A DNA stretch of 64,000 nucleotides from Mojavia pulchra JT2-VF2 (GTDB lineage Bacteria; Cyanobacteriota; Cyanobacteriia; Cyanobacteriales; Nostocaceae). The notes under the pieces are model-generated. The model did not search any database. It was not told the origin of the DNA and saw only the letters and a list, made by a program, of their open reading frames with translations. Location of the stretch: positions 424,761-488,760 of the forward strand of contig JAHHHN010000002.1 of assembly GCA_019359325.1 (NCBI GenBank), given 5' to 3'. Position 1 is the stretch's first letter. Each line of letters opens with the position of its first letter. Of this stretch, positions 1 through 9,450 are shown piece by piece. The position numbers were made by a program, and so were the translations under genes.

Positions 1-4
1 ATAA

Positions 5-139
5 AATTTTGCAGTTTTGCGCCACATCGCAGTTAGTCTGTTAGGTAAAGAAAAACGTGTGAAGGTAGGAGTGAAAAATAAACAATTTCTAGCTGCGATG
101 GATAATCAGTATTTAGCAACGCCCTGGTCTACTATCTAG
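5..139 (+). pseudogene. ISAs1-like transposase, C-terminal remnant
   Basis: The reading frame gives a 44-residue tail beginning NFAVLRHIAVSLL, then VKVGVKNKQF and MDNQYL, and stops at 137-139. This resembles the end of ISAs1 (H-repeat) family transposases, where a run like LRHIALNLL is followed by K-rich VGIKNKR and WDNDYL. An in-frame TAA lies at 2-4, so the visible frame is closed upstream: either the gene is broken just before the window edge or this is a decayed remnant. The family assignment is from memory of the motif and is moderate. Confidence 0.45.
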
Positions 140-450
140 TTATCAAACTCAATTTCAAATTTTTCGCAGAATCACTAAAAAATTTTTTCAAAGTTAATTT
201 TCAAAATGATTTTTAACTGCTACAACCAGGTAGAGCGTCCTTTGGCTATAGGATTTCATTCTTTGTCAACTTCAACTCTGTCTTCTGGCTGAAATATGAA
301 GTTTTTAATAATGTAAAATCCCCGCGAAAAATTTAATTTTGGGAACGATATCACAATAGAGGCGAAAAGCAAAACCAATAGCGCGATTTTGTCTAGGTTT
401 TGCCGCAGCTTTTAACTTTGACAAAATTGAAATAAAAAAGGGTATAGACA
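140..450. other. Intergenic region, no gene seen
   Basis: This AT-rich stretch lies between the transposase remnant and the first intact gene. No credible reading frame or RNA gene was seen. It must hold the promoter of the gene at 451, but no convincing -35/-10 pair stands out. Confidence 0.5.
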
Positions 451-1050
451 ATGAAGACAATGCGTGAAATTGCATTCATATTCTCGCTAGCTGCACTGTC
501 GAGTGTGTCTTTGTCATCGGCAAATGCTTTAGCTAAAGCTCCTCTGTCTGACTCATTCAAGGTGTCAGAAGTCGTGTCACTCCAGCCAACACCTCAGCGA
601 CCAGTATTCCGAAAGCAAGAGCCTGTGCCACATAAAGTAACTGTAGCTCAATCCGTCGCATCCTTTCCTCTGACAGGTTCTTCTACAGAAGAAGAAGTTG
701 GACGTGAGCAGTACATGCAAACGAACATCACTATATCCAATACAGGTCGCATTGATGGTGTTACAGCAACACGAACTACAAGAAAAACGAACGGCTTTGT
801 TGGAGTTGTGGAAGTAATACTTACCGATAAAGACGGTAATATTTTGTTTATTACACCGCAACAAAGATTTGCCGTCGAAGGCCGATTCATACCTGGGCCT
901 AGCAAAAGAACTGATCGGTGGCAGGTAGACATACCGGCAGAAGTATTAAATCAAGTTAGCGGATACGTAATTGCCCAGAGAAATTCAAACGCCCCATCTT
1001 TCAATGCAACTGCCGAAAAAATCAGGGATCTCATCAAAATATTCCTCTAA
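451..1050 (+). CDS. Hypothetical secreted protein
   Basis: This is a 199-residue protein of unknown function. Residues 1-30 form a classical signal peptide: MKTMR, a hydrophobic stretch, then SSANALA just before KAPLSDS, which gives an Ala-X-Ala type cleavage site. The mature part has a disordered, Pro-rich segment (about 35-65) followed by a beta-rich region (ITISNTGRIDGVTATRT, VGVVEVILTDKDGNILF), so it is probably a small periplasmic or secreted beta-domain. A second ATG lies four codons downstream, but the first is kept because it supplies the basic n-region. It appears monocistronic. I do not recognise the family. Confidence 0.75.
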   Translation: MKTMREIAFIFSLAALSSVSLSSANALAKAPLSDSFKVSEVVSLQPTPQRPVFRKQEPVPHKVTVAQSVASFPLTGSSTEEEVGREQYMQTNITISNTGRIDGVTATRTTRKTNGFVGVVEVILTDKDGNILFITPQQRFAVEGRFIPGPSKRTDRWQVDIPAEVLNQVSGYVIAQRNSNAPSFNATAEKIRDLIKIFL

Positions 1051-1206
1051 ACCAAAACAAAAATCCCAACAATTTCAAAGGAAACTCTGCATAAACCTTA
1101 GTAAGGCATATATACACAGGTACGGTATAGGATGTTTAGCACAAAGTGAGTCTCCAGAACCCTAATGTTGAAGTGTAAAACTCAAGCTAACTTTAATGGA
1201 TTGACC

Positions 1207-1317
1207 ATGAAAATTAACTTTGGAAAGACAATCAAGATTAATTTGGCTTTGACAGCATTTCTATTAGGTTCATCTGCATTTATCATTGCTAATACAGCAA
1301 ACCCAAGTTATGCCTGA
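1207..1317 (+). CDS. 36-residue exported peptide / signal-peptide-only gene
   Basis: A small open frame starts at ATG 1207 with MKINFGKTIKINLALTAFLL and ends NTANPSYA-stop. It has a basic N-terminus, a hydrophobic core and an S-Y-A end that looks like a signal peptidase I site, but the stop codon comes directly after it, so no mature domain would remain. A palindrome with a T-run (1331-1354) follows within 14 bases and looks like its own terminator. It is either a genuine tiny exported or membrane peptide, or a secreted-protein gene whose body was deleted. Function unknown. Confidence 0.5.
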   Translation: MKINFGKTIKINLALTAFLLGSSAFIIANTANPSYA

Positions 1318-1330
1318 TCAAGAGAATGTT

Positions 1331-1354
1331 TTGGTAAATTTACCAATCTTTTTT
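1331..1354 (+). terminator. Intrinsic terminator after the small peptide gene
   Basis: A perfect palindrome TTGGTAAATTTACCAA (1331-1346) is followed directly by TCTTTTTT. The stem is TTGGTA/TACCAA with an AATT loop. It sits 14 bases after the stop codon at 1315-1317. Confidence 0.6.
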
Positions 1355-1423
1355 CTACTTTAACATCAAACTTCCTCCTATAACTTTATTTAAATTCAGA
1401 TTTTATAGGTTGGATGTTTGCAG

Positions 1424-1464
1424 AGTAATCTACCCAATACTGAAAGTTTATTGGGTAGATTACT
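1424..1464. repeat. Perfect 16-bp inverted repeat
   Basis: AGTAATCTACCCAATA (1424-1439) is the exact reverse complement of 1449-1464, with a 9-base loop. It lies just past the 3' end of the minus-strand gene at 1493-1693 and could end that transcript, although no U-run follows on either strand. Confidence 0.6.
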
Positions 1465-1492
1465 ATCAAATGTTTAAATTTAGAGATTAATG

Positions 1493-1693
1493 CTATGGAT
1501 CTTCAGGAAAAACCCATTTTGGCGGTTCTGACATTTTTTTCCGCAGTCGTTCTTCCGCCAACTCCAGCATTTTATCTAAAGAAGTCTCTTCAATAAATTG
1601 TGCGGCAGCTTCTCTAAACTCAATATTGGGGCATTTATCCCCTAAAACACAACCGTTAACGCAGGCTTCAGCGCAGTTAATCTTCTGCTCCAC
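1493..1693 (-). CDS. Small Cys-rich conserved hypothetical protein
   Basis: This 66-residue protein has four cysteines in its first 21 residues (C7, C11, C15, C21, in NCAEACVNGCVLGDKCPN), spaced like a small metal- or Fe-S-binding motif. The rest is charged and helical (FIEETSLDKMLELAEERLRKK) and ends PPKWVFPEDP. It stands alone, divergent from mnmE. The length and the clean ATG start suggest a real gene. The Cys pattern suggests metal binding, but that is inference and I do not recognise a named family. Confidence 0.65.
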   Translation of the reverse strand: MEQKINCAEACVNGCVLGDKCPNIEFREAAAQFIEETSLDKMLELAEERLRKKMSEPPKWVFPEDP

Positions 1694-1860
1694 AGTGAAT
1701 TCCTCTCTACTTAGAGCGTTTATTGACCCTCCAGATAAATTTTACCTTGCCACTTGTCATCCTATTAGTTTTAATACCTACCATTTAAATAGAGTCCCTG
1801 ATGAGCGGACTCCTGCTACGCTAACCATGTATATGCAATGTTTTGCTTGAAAGGGCGCTC

Positions 1861-3252
1861 ATGTCGGAAGTTTTTGCTACTACTGGAACCATCGCCGCGA
1901 TCGCTACTGCTGTTGTTCCCCAACAGGGTAGCGTTGGCATTGTGCGGGTATCTGGTTCCCAAGCGATTGCGATCGCCCAAACTATTTTTCACGCACCTGG
2001 GCGTCAGGCTTGGGAAAGTCACCGCATTCTCTACGGTTACATCCGCCATCCTCAGACGCGAGAACTGGTGGATGAAGCTTTGTTGCTGATTATGCAAGCA
2101 CCACGTTCTTACACCCGTGAAGATGTGGTGGAATTTCATTGCCATGGGGGAATTATGGCAGTGCAGCAAGTTCTGCAACTATGTTTGGAAAATGGCGCAA
2201 GACTCGCACAGCCAGGAGAATTTACCCTCCGCGCCTTTTTGAATGGACGATTGGATTTGACACAAGCCGAAGGTATTGCCGATTTAGTAGGAGCGCGATC
2301 GCCCCAAGCTGCCCAAACTGCCTTAGCTGGTTTACAAGGAAAATTAGCTCATCCTATCCGTCAGTTACGCGCTAACTGTTTAGATATTTTGGCAGAAATC
2401 GAGGCTCGTATCGATTTTGAGGAAGACTTACCTCCGCTGGATGATAAAGCTATCATATCAGCAATTGAAAACATAGCCGCAGAAGTTACCAAGCTATTGG
2501 CAACCAAAGATAAAGGTGAACTACTCCGCACAGGATTAAAAGTGGCAATTGTGGGGCGGCCAAATGTTGGTAAGTCGAGCTTGTTGAACGCTTGGAGCCG
2601 GAGCGATCGCGCCATTGTCACTGACTTACCCGGTACAACCCGCGATGTTGTGGAATCCCAGCTAGTTGTCGGCGGTATACCTGTACAGGTGTTAGACACA
2701 GCTGGCATTCGAGAAACAGCAGACCAAGTAGAAAAAATTGGTGTAGAGCGATCGCGTCGTGCCGCAAGTGCAGCTGATTTAGTATTGTTGACTATTGATG
2801 CTTCAACGGGTTGGACTGATGGCGATCAAGAAATTTATGAACAGGTGCAACATCGCCCGTTGATTTTAGTAATTAACAAAATTGACCTTGTAGAAACCGA
2901 ATTGATTACGTCTTGCCATTATCCAAACACAATTCACCAAGTTGTCACCACAGCAGCATCTCAAAATCAAGGTATTGACGCTTTAGAAACAGCAATTTTA
3001 GAGATAGTTCAAGCTGGAAAAGCCCAAGCTGCTGATATGGATTTAGCGATTAACCAAAGGCAAGCAGCAGCATTAACTCAAGCTAAAATTTCACTAGAGC
3101 AAGTGAAAACGACAATTGCCCAGCAGCTACCGCTCGATTTTTGGACAATTGACTTAAGGGGTGCGATTCAGAGTCTTGGAGAAATCACTGGTGAGGAAGT
3201 GACAGAATCAGTACTTGACCGGATTTTTAGTAGGTTTTGTATCGGTAAATAA
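1861..3252 (+). CDS. mnmE: tRNA modification GTPase MnmE (TrmE)
   Basis: MnmE works with MnmG to install the (carboxymethyl)aminomethyl group at C5 of wobble uridine in certain tRNAs. The N-terminal folate-binding domain begins [20 protein letters not shown]. The GTPase domain has G1 GRPNVGKSS (about residue 232), G2/G3 around LPGTTRD and LDTAGIRE, and G4 NKID. The protein ends FCIGK, the conserved C-terminal CIGK motif with its catalytic Cys. Starting at ATG 1861 gives 463 residues, usual for the family. An in-frame TTG at 1843 would add six residues (MLERAL) and is less likely. It is monocistronic. Confidence 0.95.
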   Translation: MSEVFATTGTIAAIATAVVPQQGSVGIVRVSGSQAIAIAQTIFHAPGRQAWESHRILYGYIRHPQTRELVDEALLLIMQAPRSYTREDVVEFHCHGGIMAVQQVLQLCLENGARLAQPGEFTLRAFLNGRLDLTQAEGIADLVGARSPQAAQTALAGLQGKLAHPIRQLRANCLDILAEIEARIDFEEDLPPLDDKAIISAIENIAAEVTKLLATKDKGELLRTGLKVAIVGRPNVGKSSLLNAWSRSDRAIVTDLPGTTRDVVESQLVVGGIPVQVLDTAGIRETADQVEKIGVERSRRAASAADLVLLTIDASTGWTDGDQEIYEQVQHRPLILVINKIDLVETELITSCHYPNTIHQVVTTAASQNQGIDALETAILEIVQAGKAQAADMDLAINQRQAAALTQAKISLEQVKTTIAQQLPLDFWTIDLRGAIQSLGEITGEEVTESVLDRIFSRFCIGK

Positions 3253-3309
3253 TCCATTAGTTAATAATATGGAATACCCTCATATGATGTCCGGCAAATC
3301 ACCCTGAAT

Positions 3310-3394
3310 ATGTCATTGCGAGTGGAACGAAGTGAAACGACGCAATCGCAAAGTTTTTGGGATTGCTTTGCTTCGGTCGCAATCACGGTTATTT
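3310..3394. repeat. Dispersed cyanobacterial intergenic palindrome
   Basis: The segment GTCATTGCGAGTGGAACGAA ... CTTCGGTCGCAATCACG is partly self-complementary (TTGCGA... against ...TCGCAA, GCAATC against GATTGC). It matches the style of short palindromic elements widely dispersed between cyanobacterial genes. It lies between mnmE and the SDR gene. Confidence 0.5.
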
Positions 3395-3430
3395 AAACGG
3401 GCATGATATCACAACTAATCTAATATTTAT

Positions 3431-4201
3431 ATGTCTTTTATCGATGAAAGTAATCATGTCAATGTATTGATTGTGGGAGCTAGCCAAGGCATTGGTTTGG
3501 GTTTCGTGAAAAGATTGCTGACAGATGACAGAATAGCCAAAATTTATGCAACTTATCGCCAACAAGAATCAGCGGGTGAATTAATAGCTTTAGAAAACAA
3601 ATATCCTGAGCAATTAATATGTTTGCCGCTGGATATTACTGAAGAGTTGCAGATTTGTGAATGTGTACAGAAAATACGTACCCAAGTTAACAAGCTGCAC
3701 TTGGTAGTCAACTGTGTAGGAATTTTACATGACGAGACTTTACAACCAGAAAAAAGCTTAAGACAGCTAAATTCAGAAAATTTATTACGCTACTTTCAAA
3801 TTAACAGTATTGGGGCTGTATTGTTAGCTAAACACTTATTACCTCTATTCAAACATGGAGAACGTAGTGTGTTTGCTAGTATTTCTGCCAAGATTGGTAG
3901 TATTGGCGATAACCAACTTGGTGGCTGGTATGGTTATCGTGCTTCTAAAGCTGCACTGAATATGTTTATGCGAACAGCAGCAATTGAGTACAGCAGAAGC
4001 AGTCCTAAAACTTTGGTAGTGACGTTACATCCTGGTACAACCGATACACGGCTTTCTCGTCCGTTTCAGGGAAATGTACCAAAAGAAAAGTTATTTTCGA
4101 TAGAACGCACCGTTACCCAATTGCTGAGTGTCATCGAACAACTTCAGGAAGGCGATAGTGGGCAATTTTTCTCGTGGGATGGGAGTCGGTTGCCTTGGTA
4201 G
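3431..4201 (+). CDS. Short-chain dehydrogenase/reductase (SDR), C-factor-like
   Basis: This 256-residue NAD(P)-dependent oxidoreductase has a Rossmann fold: VLIVGASQGIGLGF (about residues 13-26) is the TGxxxGIG-type dinucleotide site, VVNCVGIL (about 95-102) corresponds to the NNAG region, S150-area SISAKIGSIG and YGYRASKAALNMF supply the catalytic Ser and Tyr-xxx-Lys. The active-site tetrad therefore looks intact. The short length and the LHPGTTDTRLSRPF segment resemble the CsgA/C-factor branch of SDRs. The substrate cannot be told from the sequence. The downstream gene at 4252 follows after 50 bases and may be co-transcribed. Confidence 0.85.
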   Translation: MSFIDESNHVNVLIVGASQGIGLGFVKRLLTDDRIAKIYATYRQQESAGELIALENKYPEQLICLPLDITEELQICECVQKIRTQVNKLHLVVNCVGILHDETLQPEKSLRQLNSENLLRYFQINSIGAVLLAKHLLPLFKHGERSVFASISAKIGSIGDNQLGGWYGYRASKAALNMFMRTAAIEYSRSSPKTLVVTLHPGTTDTRLSRPFQGNVPKEKLFSIERTVTQLLSVIEQLQEGDSGQFFSWDGSRLPW

Positions 4202-4251
4202 CTGCGTTACGCTGGTGCTAATGAAACCTATATCACTTGTAACCAAAGCGT

Positions 4252-4581
4252 ATGAAGTTTTTTGTTCCAGCAGCTAAGGATGATGTCAAAGCGGAGCAGG
4301 TATATAGCGCTATTGCTAATTCTGTCAAAGCACCAGTAACCGAAAACCGGATTTGGAAGTTACGCTGGCGTCACACCGAAATAGATATGGAATGCGAGGT
4401 AGGAAAACCTTTACCATCCTATTTTTCAACAGGAAAAGAACTGGTGCTTGCAATCTTTGATTGTGAAAACTTGTATAAAATTTGTACTCTTAGCCGTGGA
4501 GGAGTAAAGGGAGAGCCTATCTTGGCTGCAAAAAACTCTCACTCTTCAGCAACGTATTTTTCAGAGAATGTCAACAACTGA
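4252..4581 (+). CDS. Conserved hypothetical protein
   Basis: This 109-residue protein starts MKFFVPAAKDD and has a compact mixed alpha/beta core (IWKLRWRHTEIDMECEVGKP, ELVLAIFDCENLYKICTL). There is no signal peptide and no membrane segment. The last 25 residues look poorly ordered. It lies 50 bases after the SDR gene on the same strand, so the two may form one transcript. I do not recognise the family. Confidence 0.65.
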   Translation: MKFFVPAAKDDVKAEQVYSAIANSVKAPVTENRIWKLRWRHTEIDMECEVGKPLPSYFSTGKELVLAIFDCENLYKICTLSRGGVKGEPILAAKNSHSSATYFSENVNN

Positions 4582-4898
4582 CTTTGCATTTAAATCGGTA
4601 ACTCGCCTCATATTGTGGTTAAAAAAAGCGATAGCCTATTTGATAAATGTGTAGTGGTTCATCGTATTAATTATGAGGAGATTGAGGAACAAACGGCGAA
4701 GTACGCAAAGTACACGAAGAAAGAGAAAGAAGAAAATAAATTGAATAGTTAGTTTACCTCACAAAATTAATGTGATAGATCAGTAGATTATACCAATTTG
4801 AAAAAAGACGACAATTTTGTGATTTCCATAAGGTTACAAAGCGAAAAAAGTATTAATGATTTAGGAGGTCTAGCATTGAGGATTGGAAAGGCAATAAC
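4582..4898. other. Intergenic region with repeat-like debris
   Basis: No gene was seen. The segment near 4690-4730 (AACGGCGAAGTACGCAAAGT, then ACACGAAGAAAGAG) resembles the dispersed sequence often found between Nostocales genes. The gap separates a plus-strand pair from the minus-strand kinase, so it should hold 3' ends for both. Confidence 0.4.
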
Positions 4899-7800
4899 TT
4901 ATTTATTAGAAGTAGATGCGATCGCCTCAATTAATACTTCTGGATCAACTGGTTTGGAGATATACAATTGAAACCCTGCTTCCAAAGCTTTTTGTTGATT
5001 AATCTCCCCGGCATAGGCAGTTAAGGCGATCGCTGGGATGTGTCCTCCTTGTTCTGGTGGCATGGCTCTAATCTGACGTAGCAATGCGTAGCCATCGATT
5101 TCTGGCATCCCAATATCAGCTAGTAAAATATCGGGCACTTTTTGATTGAGTGCCTGTAGTGCCTCTCGTGCAGAGGCTACGCAGATAACGGTAGCACCCG
5201 CTTCCTCTAAAATGAAAGCGGCTAATTCCAAGTTGTCTACTTCGTCATCCACGGCTAAAACCTGAATTCCCCGCAAAGTCTGCGTGCTTTGTGTCAATGT
5301 TTTTGCCTCCGTTGTGGAAGTCGGTGTGAATAGCAGTGGTAATCTGAGTGTAAAGGTAGCTCCCTGTTCTTCTCCAGGGCTTTCAGCTTTAATAGTTCCT
5401 CCATGCAGTTCTACAATGTGGCGGGCGATCGCTAGTCCTAACCCTAAACCGCCAAAGGTGCGAGTAATACTACTATCAGCTTGACGGAAGTAATCGAAGA
5501 CATAAGGTAAAAATTCAGAACTGATACCTTTACCGGTGTCTTTGACTTGAATTTGAGCGTATAAATCAATTGTCTCTAATTCAACTTCAACTTTACCCCC
5601 TGTAGGAGTGAATTTCACCGCATTCGAGAGCAAATTCCATAAAACTTGCTGCAAACGAGCCGCATCGCCTAAAACTTTAGCTTCATCCGATGCAAAATTA
5701 ATTTGAATTTGAATAGCTTTGGCTTCGGCAGCTAAACGTACCGTTTCAATAGCCGCTTCAATAACCGCTTTTAAGTTAACCTGACAAGAATTTAAAGTCA
5801 GCTTGCCTTGTAAAATGCGAGAAATATCCAGCAGATCTTCAATCAATTCGGCTTGTAACTTGGCGTTGCGCTCGATGGTTTCTAGGGCTAATGCTGTTTT
5901 ATCAGTATTAAGTTTGCCGTTTCGCAGCAATTTAGCCCAACCCAAAATCGGATTTAGTGGTGTTCGCAGTTCGTGAGAAAGGACAGCGAGAAATTCATCT
6001 TTCGTCCGGTTTGCTGCTTCAGCTGTGGCTCTAGCAAATTGTTCGGCTTCGTAAAGTTGGGCACGGGCGATCGCACCAGCAGCTTGCTGACATAAAGCCA
6101 AAATAAACGCTCGCTGATCTTGATTCAGGGAAGAAAATTCACTAAAGCCAAGGGTGATTCCTCCCACTGCTCGACCCTCAACCATCAGAGGTAAGGATAT
6201 CCAAGTGGTGTAATTATAGCTAGCATAGGTATCTACCAAGTGAGGATAGCGACTGACTCGCTCATCTGTCGATTCTTCCCAAATAGGTTGCCCACTACGT
6301 ATAGCGTCTGATAGAGGATTTGATGACGCAATTGCAACCCGACGCCATATCTTAACGATATCTGCTTGGAAACCAACAGAGTGGATGATTTCAAATTCGC
6401 TGCCATTCTCACACACAACTGCCACTAAAGCAGCGGCGGCATTAAGTACAGCAAGGCTCTGTTCTACAATTACCTCGGCGACTTGAGTGGGTGTCAGCGA
6501 TTCTGATAGGGCGGCTGTAACCAACTGTAGACGAGCGCTACGATCGGCAGTTTGCTCGGCTTGTTGCCGTGCTAGTCTTGCCTGTTGATAAAGTCGAGCA
6601 TTAGCGATCGCCATCGCTGCCCGGTCTGCTATATCTTGTAATAACCTTGGATGGTCATTGCTATAAGGATATCCAGGTTGCTCCCGTGAAATGCCCAGTG
6701 TGCCAATGATTTGTTCTTGCACTTTCAACGGTACAATCAACAGACTGTAAATGCCAAAGCGATCTAAATAAGGCAAATATTCTTGGTTCACAGAATCCCG
6801 AATCTGCTCCTGTGATACAACTGGCAAGAATATCGTCTCACCTGTCTGTGCCACTCGTCCCGCCATCCCATCAGTGATATGACGCGGATGCTCTAGCAGT
6901 TCACCAAGAAATTCCCGCACTTCTGGATTGATATGGTAAAACGAAACAGTCTCTAGCCATTGTTTATCTTCAGATAACAAACTTAAAACACATGAATCAC
7001 CTGTCAAATCGCTAATTAGCCGGGTGATTGTGTCTAACACAGTTTGCAAGTCTAACCTCGCTGCGGCAAAAGTTTGCGATGCCAAAGCTAGAAGCTGTTC
7101 TCGTTGCTCGGTTCGTTTGCGCTCATCAATATCTGTTGCTGCTCCTAACCAGCCAACGATACTGCCATTTTCGGCTTTAATCGGAACGATTTTATTTAAG
7201 TGCCAGTGATAAACACCATCAAACCTTCTGATTCGGATCTCTATTGAGTAGGCATTGCCGTCTATTAACGCCTCAGTCCACCGCTTAAGAATTAAAGGAA
7301 GATCATCAGAATCAAAAGCCTGTTGCCAGCCGTTACCTTGGGTTTGCTCTAGGGTTAGCCCAGTGTAGTCAATCCAACTTTGATTGCAGTAATTAGTAAC
7401 ACCATCGGCATCAGTCATACATACAAGTTGCGGCAAAGATTCTGCCAAAGAGCGATAGCGTTCTTGGCTCAACCGCACAGCTTCCTCGGCTTGTTTGCGC
7501 TCGGTAATATCTAGATACGCCCCAATTACACCTCTGACTTTGCCCTCCTCGTCCCAAATCGGAACTGCCCTGCCATAGATATACCGCACTACGCCATCTT
7601 CAAAGACAATTTCTGCTTCTTCGCATACCTCTTGTCCAGTTTGTCCGGCTTTTTGCAAGGATAATTCTTGTGGTGGGACTTCTTGACCATTTCGCTGCGT
7701 CTTAAACTTGAAGGGATACACGCCATCTTTAGGCGTGGCGGTAGCAACTGAACCAGGCCTTGCCCGGATCAACTCATAGGCAGCCCGGTTCACAGTTACC

Positions 7801-9392
7801 TGATGGCACTCAGGATCGTGGGCAAGCCAAACAGCAACTGGGGCAACTTCCATGAAAGCTTCTAATTCTTGTGCCCGTGCCCTTGCCTGTGTCTCGCTTG
7901 CTTTTAGGGCTGCTTCTGCTCGTTTGCGGACAGTAATATCATGGGAGATGCCTATGACTTGACGAGGTGAGCCGTTCTCGGTACGAGTGAAGATTAAATC
8001 CCGGCTCCAAAGCCAGCGCCATTCCCCGTTGCTATGCTGCATCCGATACTCCCGCTCAATGATTTCCCCATCTTCTGCATGATGAAAGCGCTCTATGTGG
8101 GCAGCAAGCGTGGCGAAATCGTCTGGATGCATGAGTTGGGCAAATAACTGATTGCCTATTGCTTGCACTTGTGCGGGAGTGTAACCCAGAAGTTCACCTA
8201 TCTGCCGATTTACGTAGACATTGCGCTGCTCAATCAGATCGTAAATGTATAAAATACCAGGCGTGGCATCAGCAACTTGTTGAATGAAGCGTTGGTTTTG
8301 CTGGAGTTGCACCTCGATTTGCTGGCGATCGCGGAGCGCAGCTTGCTGTTCTCCAATATCCTGAAACACCATGACGCAGGTTGCCGGGTGATCGTGCATT
8401 GCAGGTAAGATATCAGCATGGACAAGCAGTGAGTAAACGCCTGTCGGTGTGTGCCAGTTAATCTGTGCTTTGTGAATTTTTTCCCCTCTTGCTACCCTGG
8501 CTGTCGGCAGTTGATCGGGTGGGATAAATTGTCCTGTAGCATCGGTGCAGTAAAACTCTGCATTATACTCTCTAGCAAAGCGATCGCTAGCAATTTCACC
8601 TCCTGCCATTTCATTTGCAGCTTGATTCGAGAAAATGAAGCAAGCTGTCTCTGGTTCAATAAACACTAGGGGGATGGGCAACAGATTCAGTACTGCCTCT
8701 AGCCATTGGCGTTGATTTGCTACTTCTTGTGCCTGCTGTTCGAGTAATTGTTCCAATTGCTTGCGGTCATTAATATCGGTGCAAGTACCAAACCACCTTA
8801 TAATCTTGCCTGTGCGATCGCGTTCGGGAGTAGCACGTGTCAAATGCCACCGATAGGAGCCATCTGCAATTTTCAAACGGCACTCTATCTGGTAATTGTT
8901 ACCTGTAGTCAGCGTTGCTATCCAGGCATTGATGCATTGCGGTAAATCATCGGGATGAACCAGTGCCTGCCAACCTTTTGCAACTATTTGTTCCAAGTTA
9001 ATGCCAAAGGCAATAAAAGCTTGCTGATTGAAATACTCCCATTCACCAGTAGCTTTACACGTCCAAACTATTTGGGGAATAACATCAATAATTTGGCGAA
9101 ACCGTTCTTCAGTTTGATGCTGAACTTCTCCATCTCGCCGATCATCTTCCGCATCCATATTGGGGTTTGGGGCTGCCGCAATTTTACTGTTGCGTTCGCC
9201 TAACTCGTTGCCAGCAGAACTCGATTCCAAGCTCCGAGCATAGCGTTCCACCAGCTCAGAACGGGAAATGCCGCGTTGACTCGCCTCCTGCTTCAGAATC
9301 TGCCAAGCTGTTTGAGTCAGCGATAGATTAACTGCTTGCTTCGATTCCGATCCCCAATTGTGAGTAAATTTACCACTTCTATCACGCTTCAC
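4899..9392 (-). CDS. Hybrid histidine kinase: RHH-like N-terminus, five PAS, two GAF, HisKA, HATPase, receiver
   Basis: This is a 1497-residue soluble sensor kinase with no membrane segment. In order: a ribbon-helix-helix-like segment (about 20-52, NLSLTQTAWQILKQEA then GISRSELVERYA); five PAS/PAC units (about 95-210, 225-350, 362-490, 507-635, 640-760), several with WxxxxDITxRK-type linkers; two GAF domains (about 778-935 and 955-1112); HisKA with phospho-acceptor H1140 in FLAVLSHELRTPLNP; HATPase with N-box NLLSNAVKF and G-boxes DTGKGIS and GGLGLGLAI; a C-terminal receiver with DD1382-1383, acceptor D1426 (ADIGMPEIDG) and K in YISKPVD. All catalytic residues look intact. The N-terminal DNA-binding-type segment is unusual for a kinase. 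The signal is unknown and no cognate regulator lies next to it. Confidence 0.93.
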   Translation of the reverse strand: MKRDRSGKFTHNWGSESKQAVNLSLTQTAWQILKQEASQRGISRSELVERYARSLESSSAGNELGERNSKIAAAPNPNMDAEDDRRDGEVQHQTEERFRQIIDVIPQIVWTCKATGEWEYFNQQAFIAFGINLEQIVAKGWQALVHPDDLPQCINAWIATLTTGNNYQIECRLKIADGSYRWHLTRATPERDRTGKIIRWFGTCTDINDRKQLEQLLEQQAQEVANQRQWLEAVLNLLPIPLVFIEPETACFIFSNQAANEMAGGEIASDRFAREYNAEFYCTDATGQFIPPDQLPTARVARGEKIHKAQINWHTPTGVYSLLVHADILPAMHDHPATCVMVFQDIGEQQAALRDRQQIEVQLQQNQRFIQQVADATPGILYIYDLIEQRNVYVNRQIGELLGYTPAQVQAIGNQLFAQLMHPDDFATLAAHIERFHHAEDGEIIEREYRMQHSNGEWRWLWSRDLIFTRTENGSPRQVIGISHDITVRKRAEAALKASETQARARAQELEAFMEVAPVAVWLAHDPECHQVTVNRAAYELIRARPGSVATATPKDGVYPFKFKTQRNGQEVPPQELSLQKAGQTGQEVCEEAEIVFEDGVVRYIYGRAVPIWDEEGKVRGVIGAYLDITERKQAEEAVRLSQERYRSLAESLPQLVCMTDADGVTNYCNQSWIDYTGLTLEQTQGNGWQQAFDSDDLPLILKRWTEALIDGNAYSIEIRIRRFDGVYHWHLNKIVPIKAENGSIVGWLGAATDIDERKRTEQREQLLALASQTFAAARLDLQTVLDTITRLISDLTGDSCVLSLLSEDKQWLETVSFYHINPEVREFLGELLEHPRHITDGMAGRVAQTGETIFLPVVSQEQIRDSVNQEYLPYLDRFGIYSLLIVPLKVQEQIIGTLGISREQPGYPYSNDHPRLLQDIADRAAMAIANARLYQQARLARQQAEQTADRSARLQLVTAALSESLTPTQVAEVIVEQSLAVLNAAAALVAVVCENGSEFEIIHSVGFQADIVKIWRRVAIASSNPLSDAIRSGQPIWEESTDERVSRYPHLVDTYASYNYTTWISLPLMVEGRAVGGITLGFSEFSSLNQDQRAFILALCQQAAGAIARAQLYEAEQFARATAEAANRTKDEFLAVLSHELRTPLNPILGWAKLLRNGKLNTDKTALALETIERNAKLQAELIEDLLDISRILQGKLTLNSCQVNLKAVIEAAIETVRLAAEAKAIQIQINFASDEAKVLGDAARLQQVLWNLLSNAVKFTPTGGKVEVELETIDLYAQIQVKDTGKGISSEFLPYVFDYFRQADSSITRTFGGLGLGLAIARHIVELHGGTIKAESPGEEQGATFTLRLPLLFTPTSTTEAKTLTQSTQTLRGIQVLAVDDEVDNLELAAFILEEAGATVICVASAREALQALNQKVPDILLADIGMPEIDGYALLRQIRAMPPEQGGHIPAIALTAYAGEINQQKALEAGFQLYISKPVDPEVLIEAIASTSNK

Positions 9393-9450
9393 TCAGGTAC
9401 TGCCCGTATACCTATATGGCTGAGATTATTAAATCATATAGCTAATTTTT

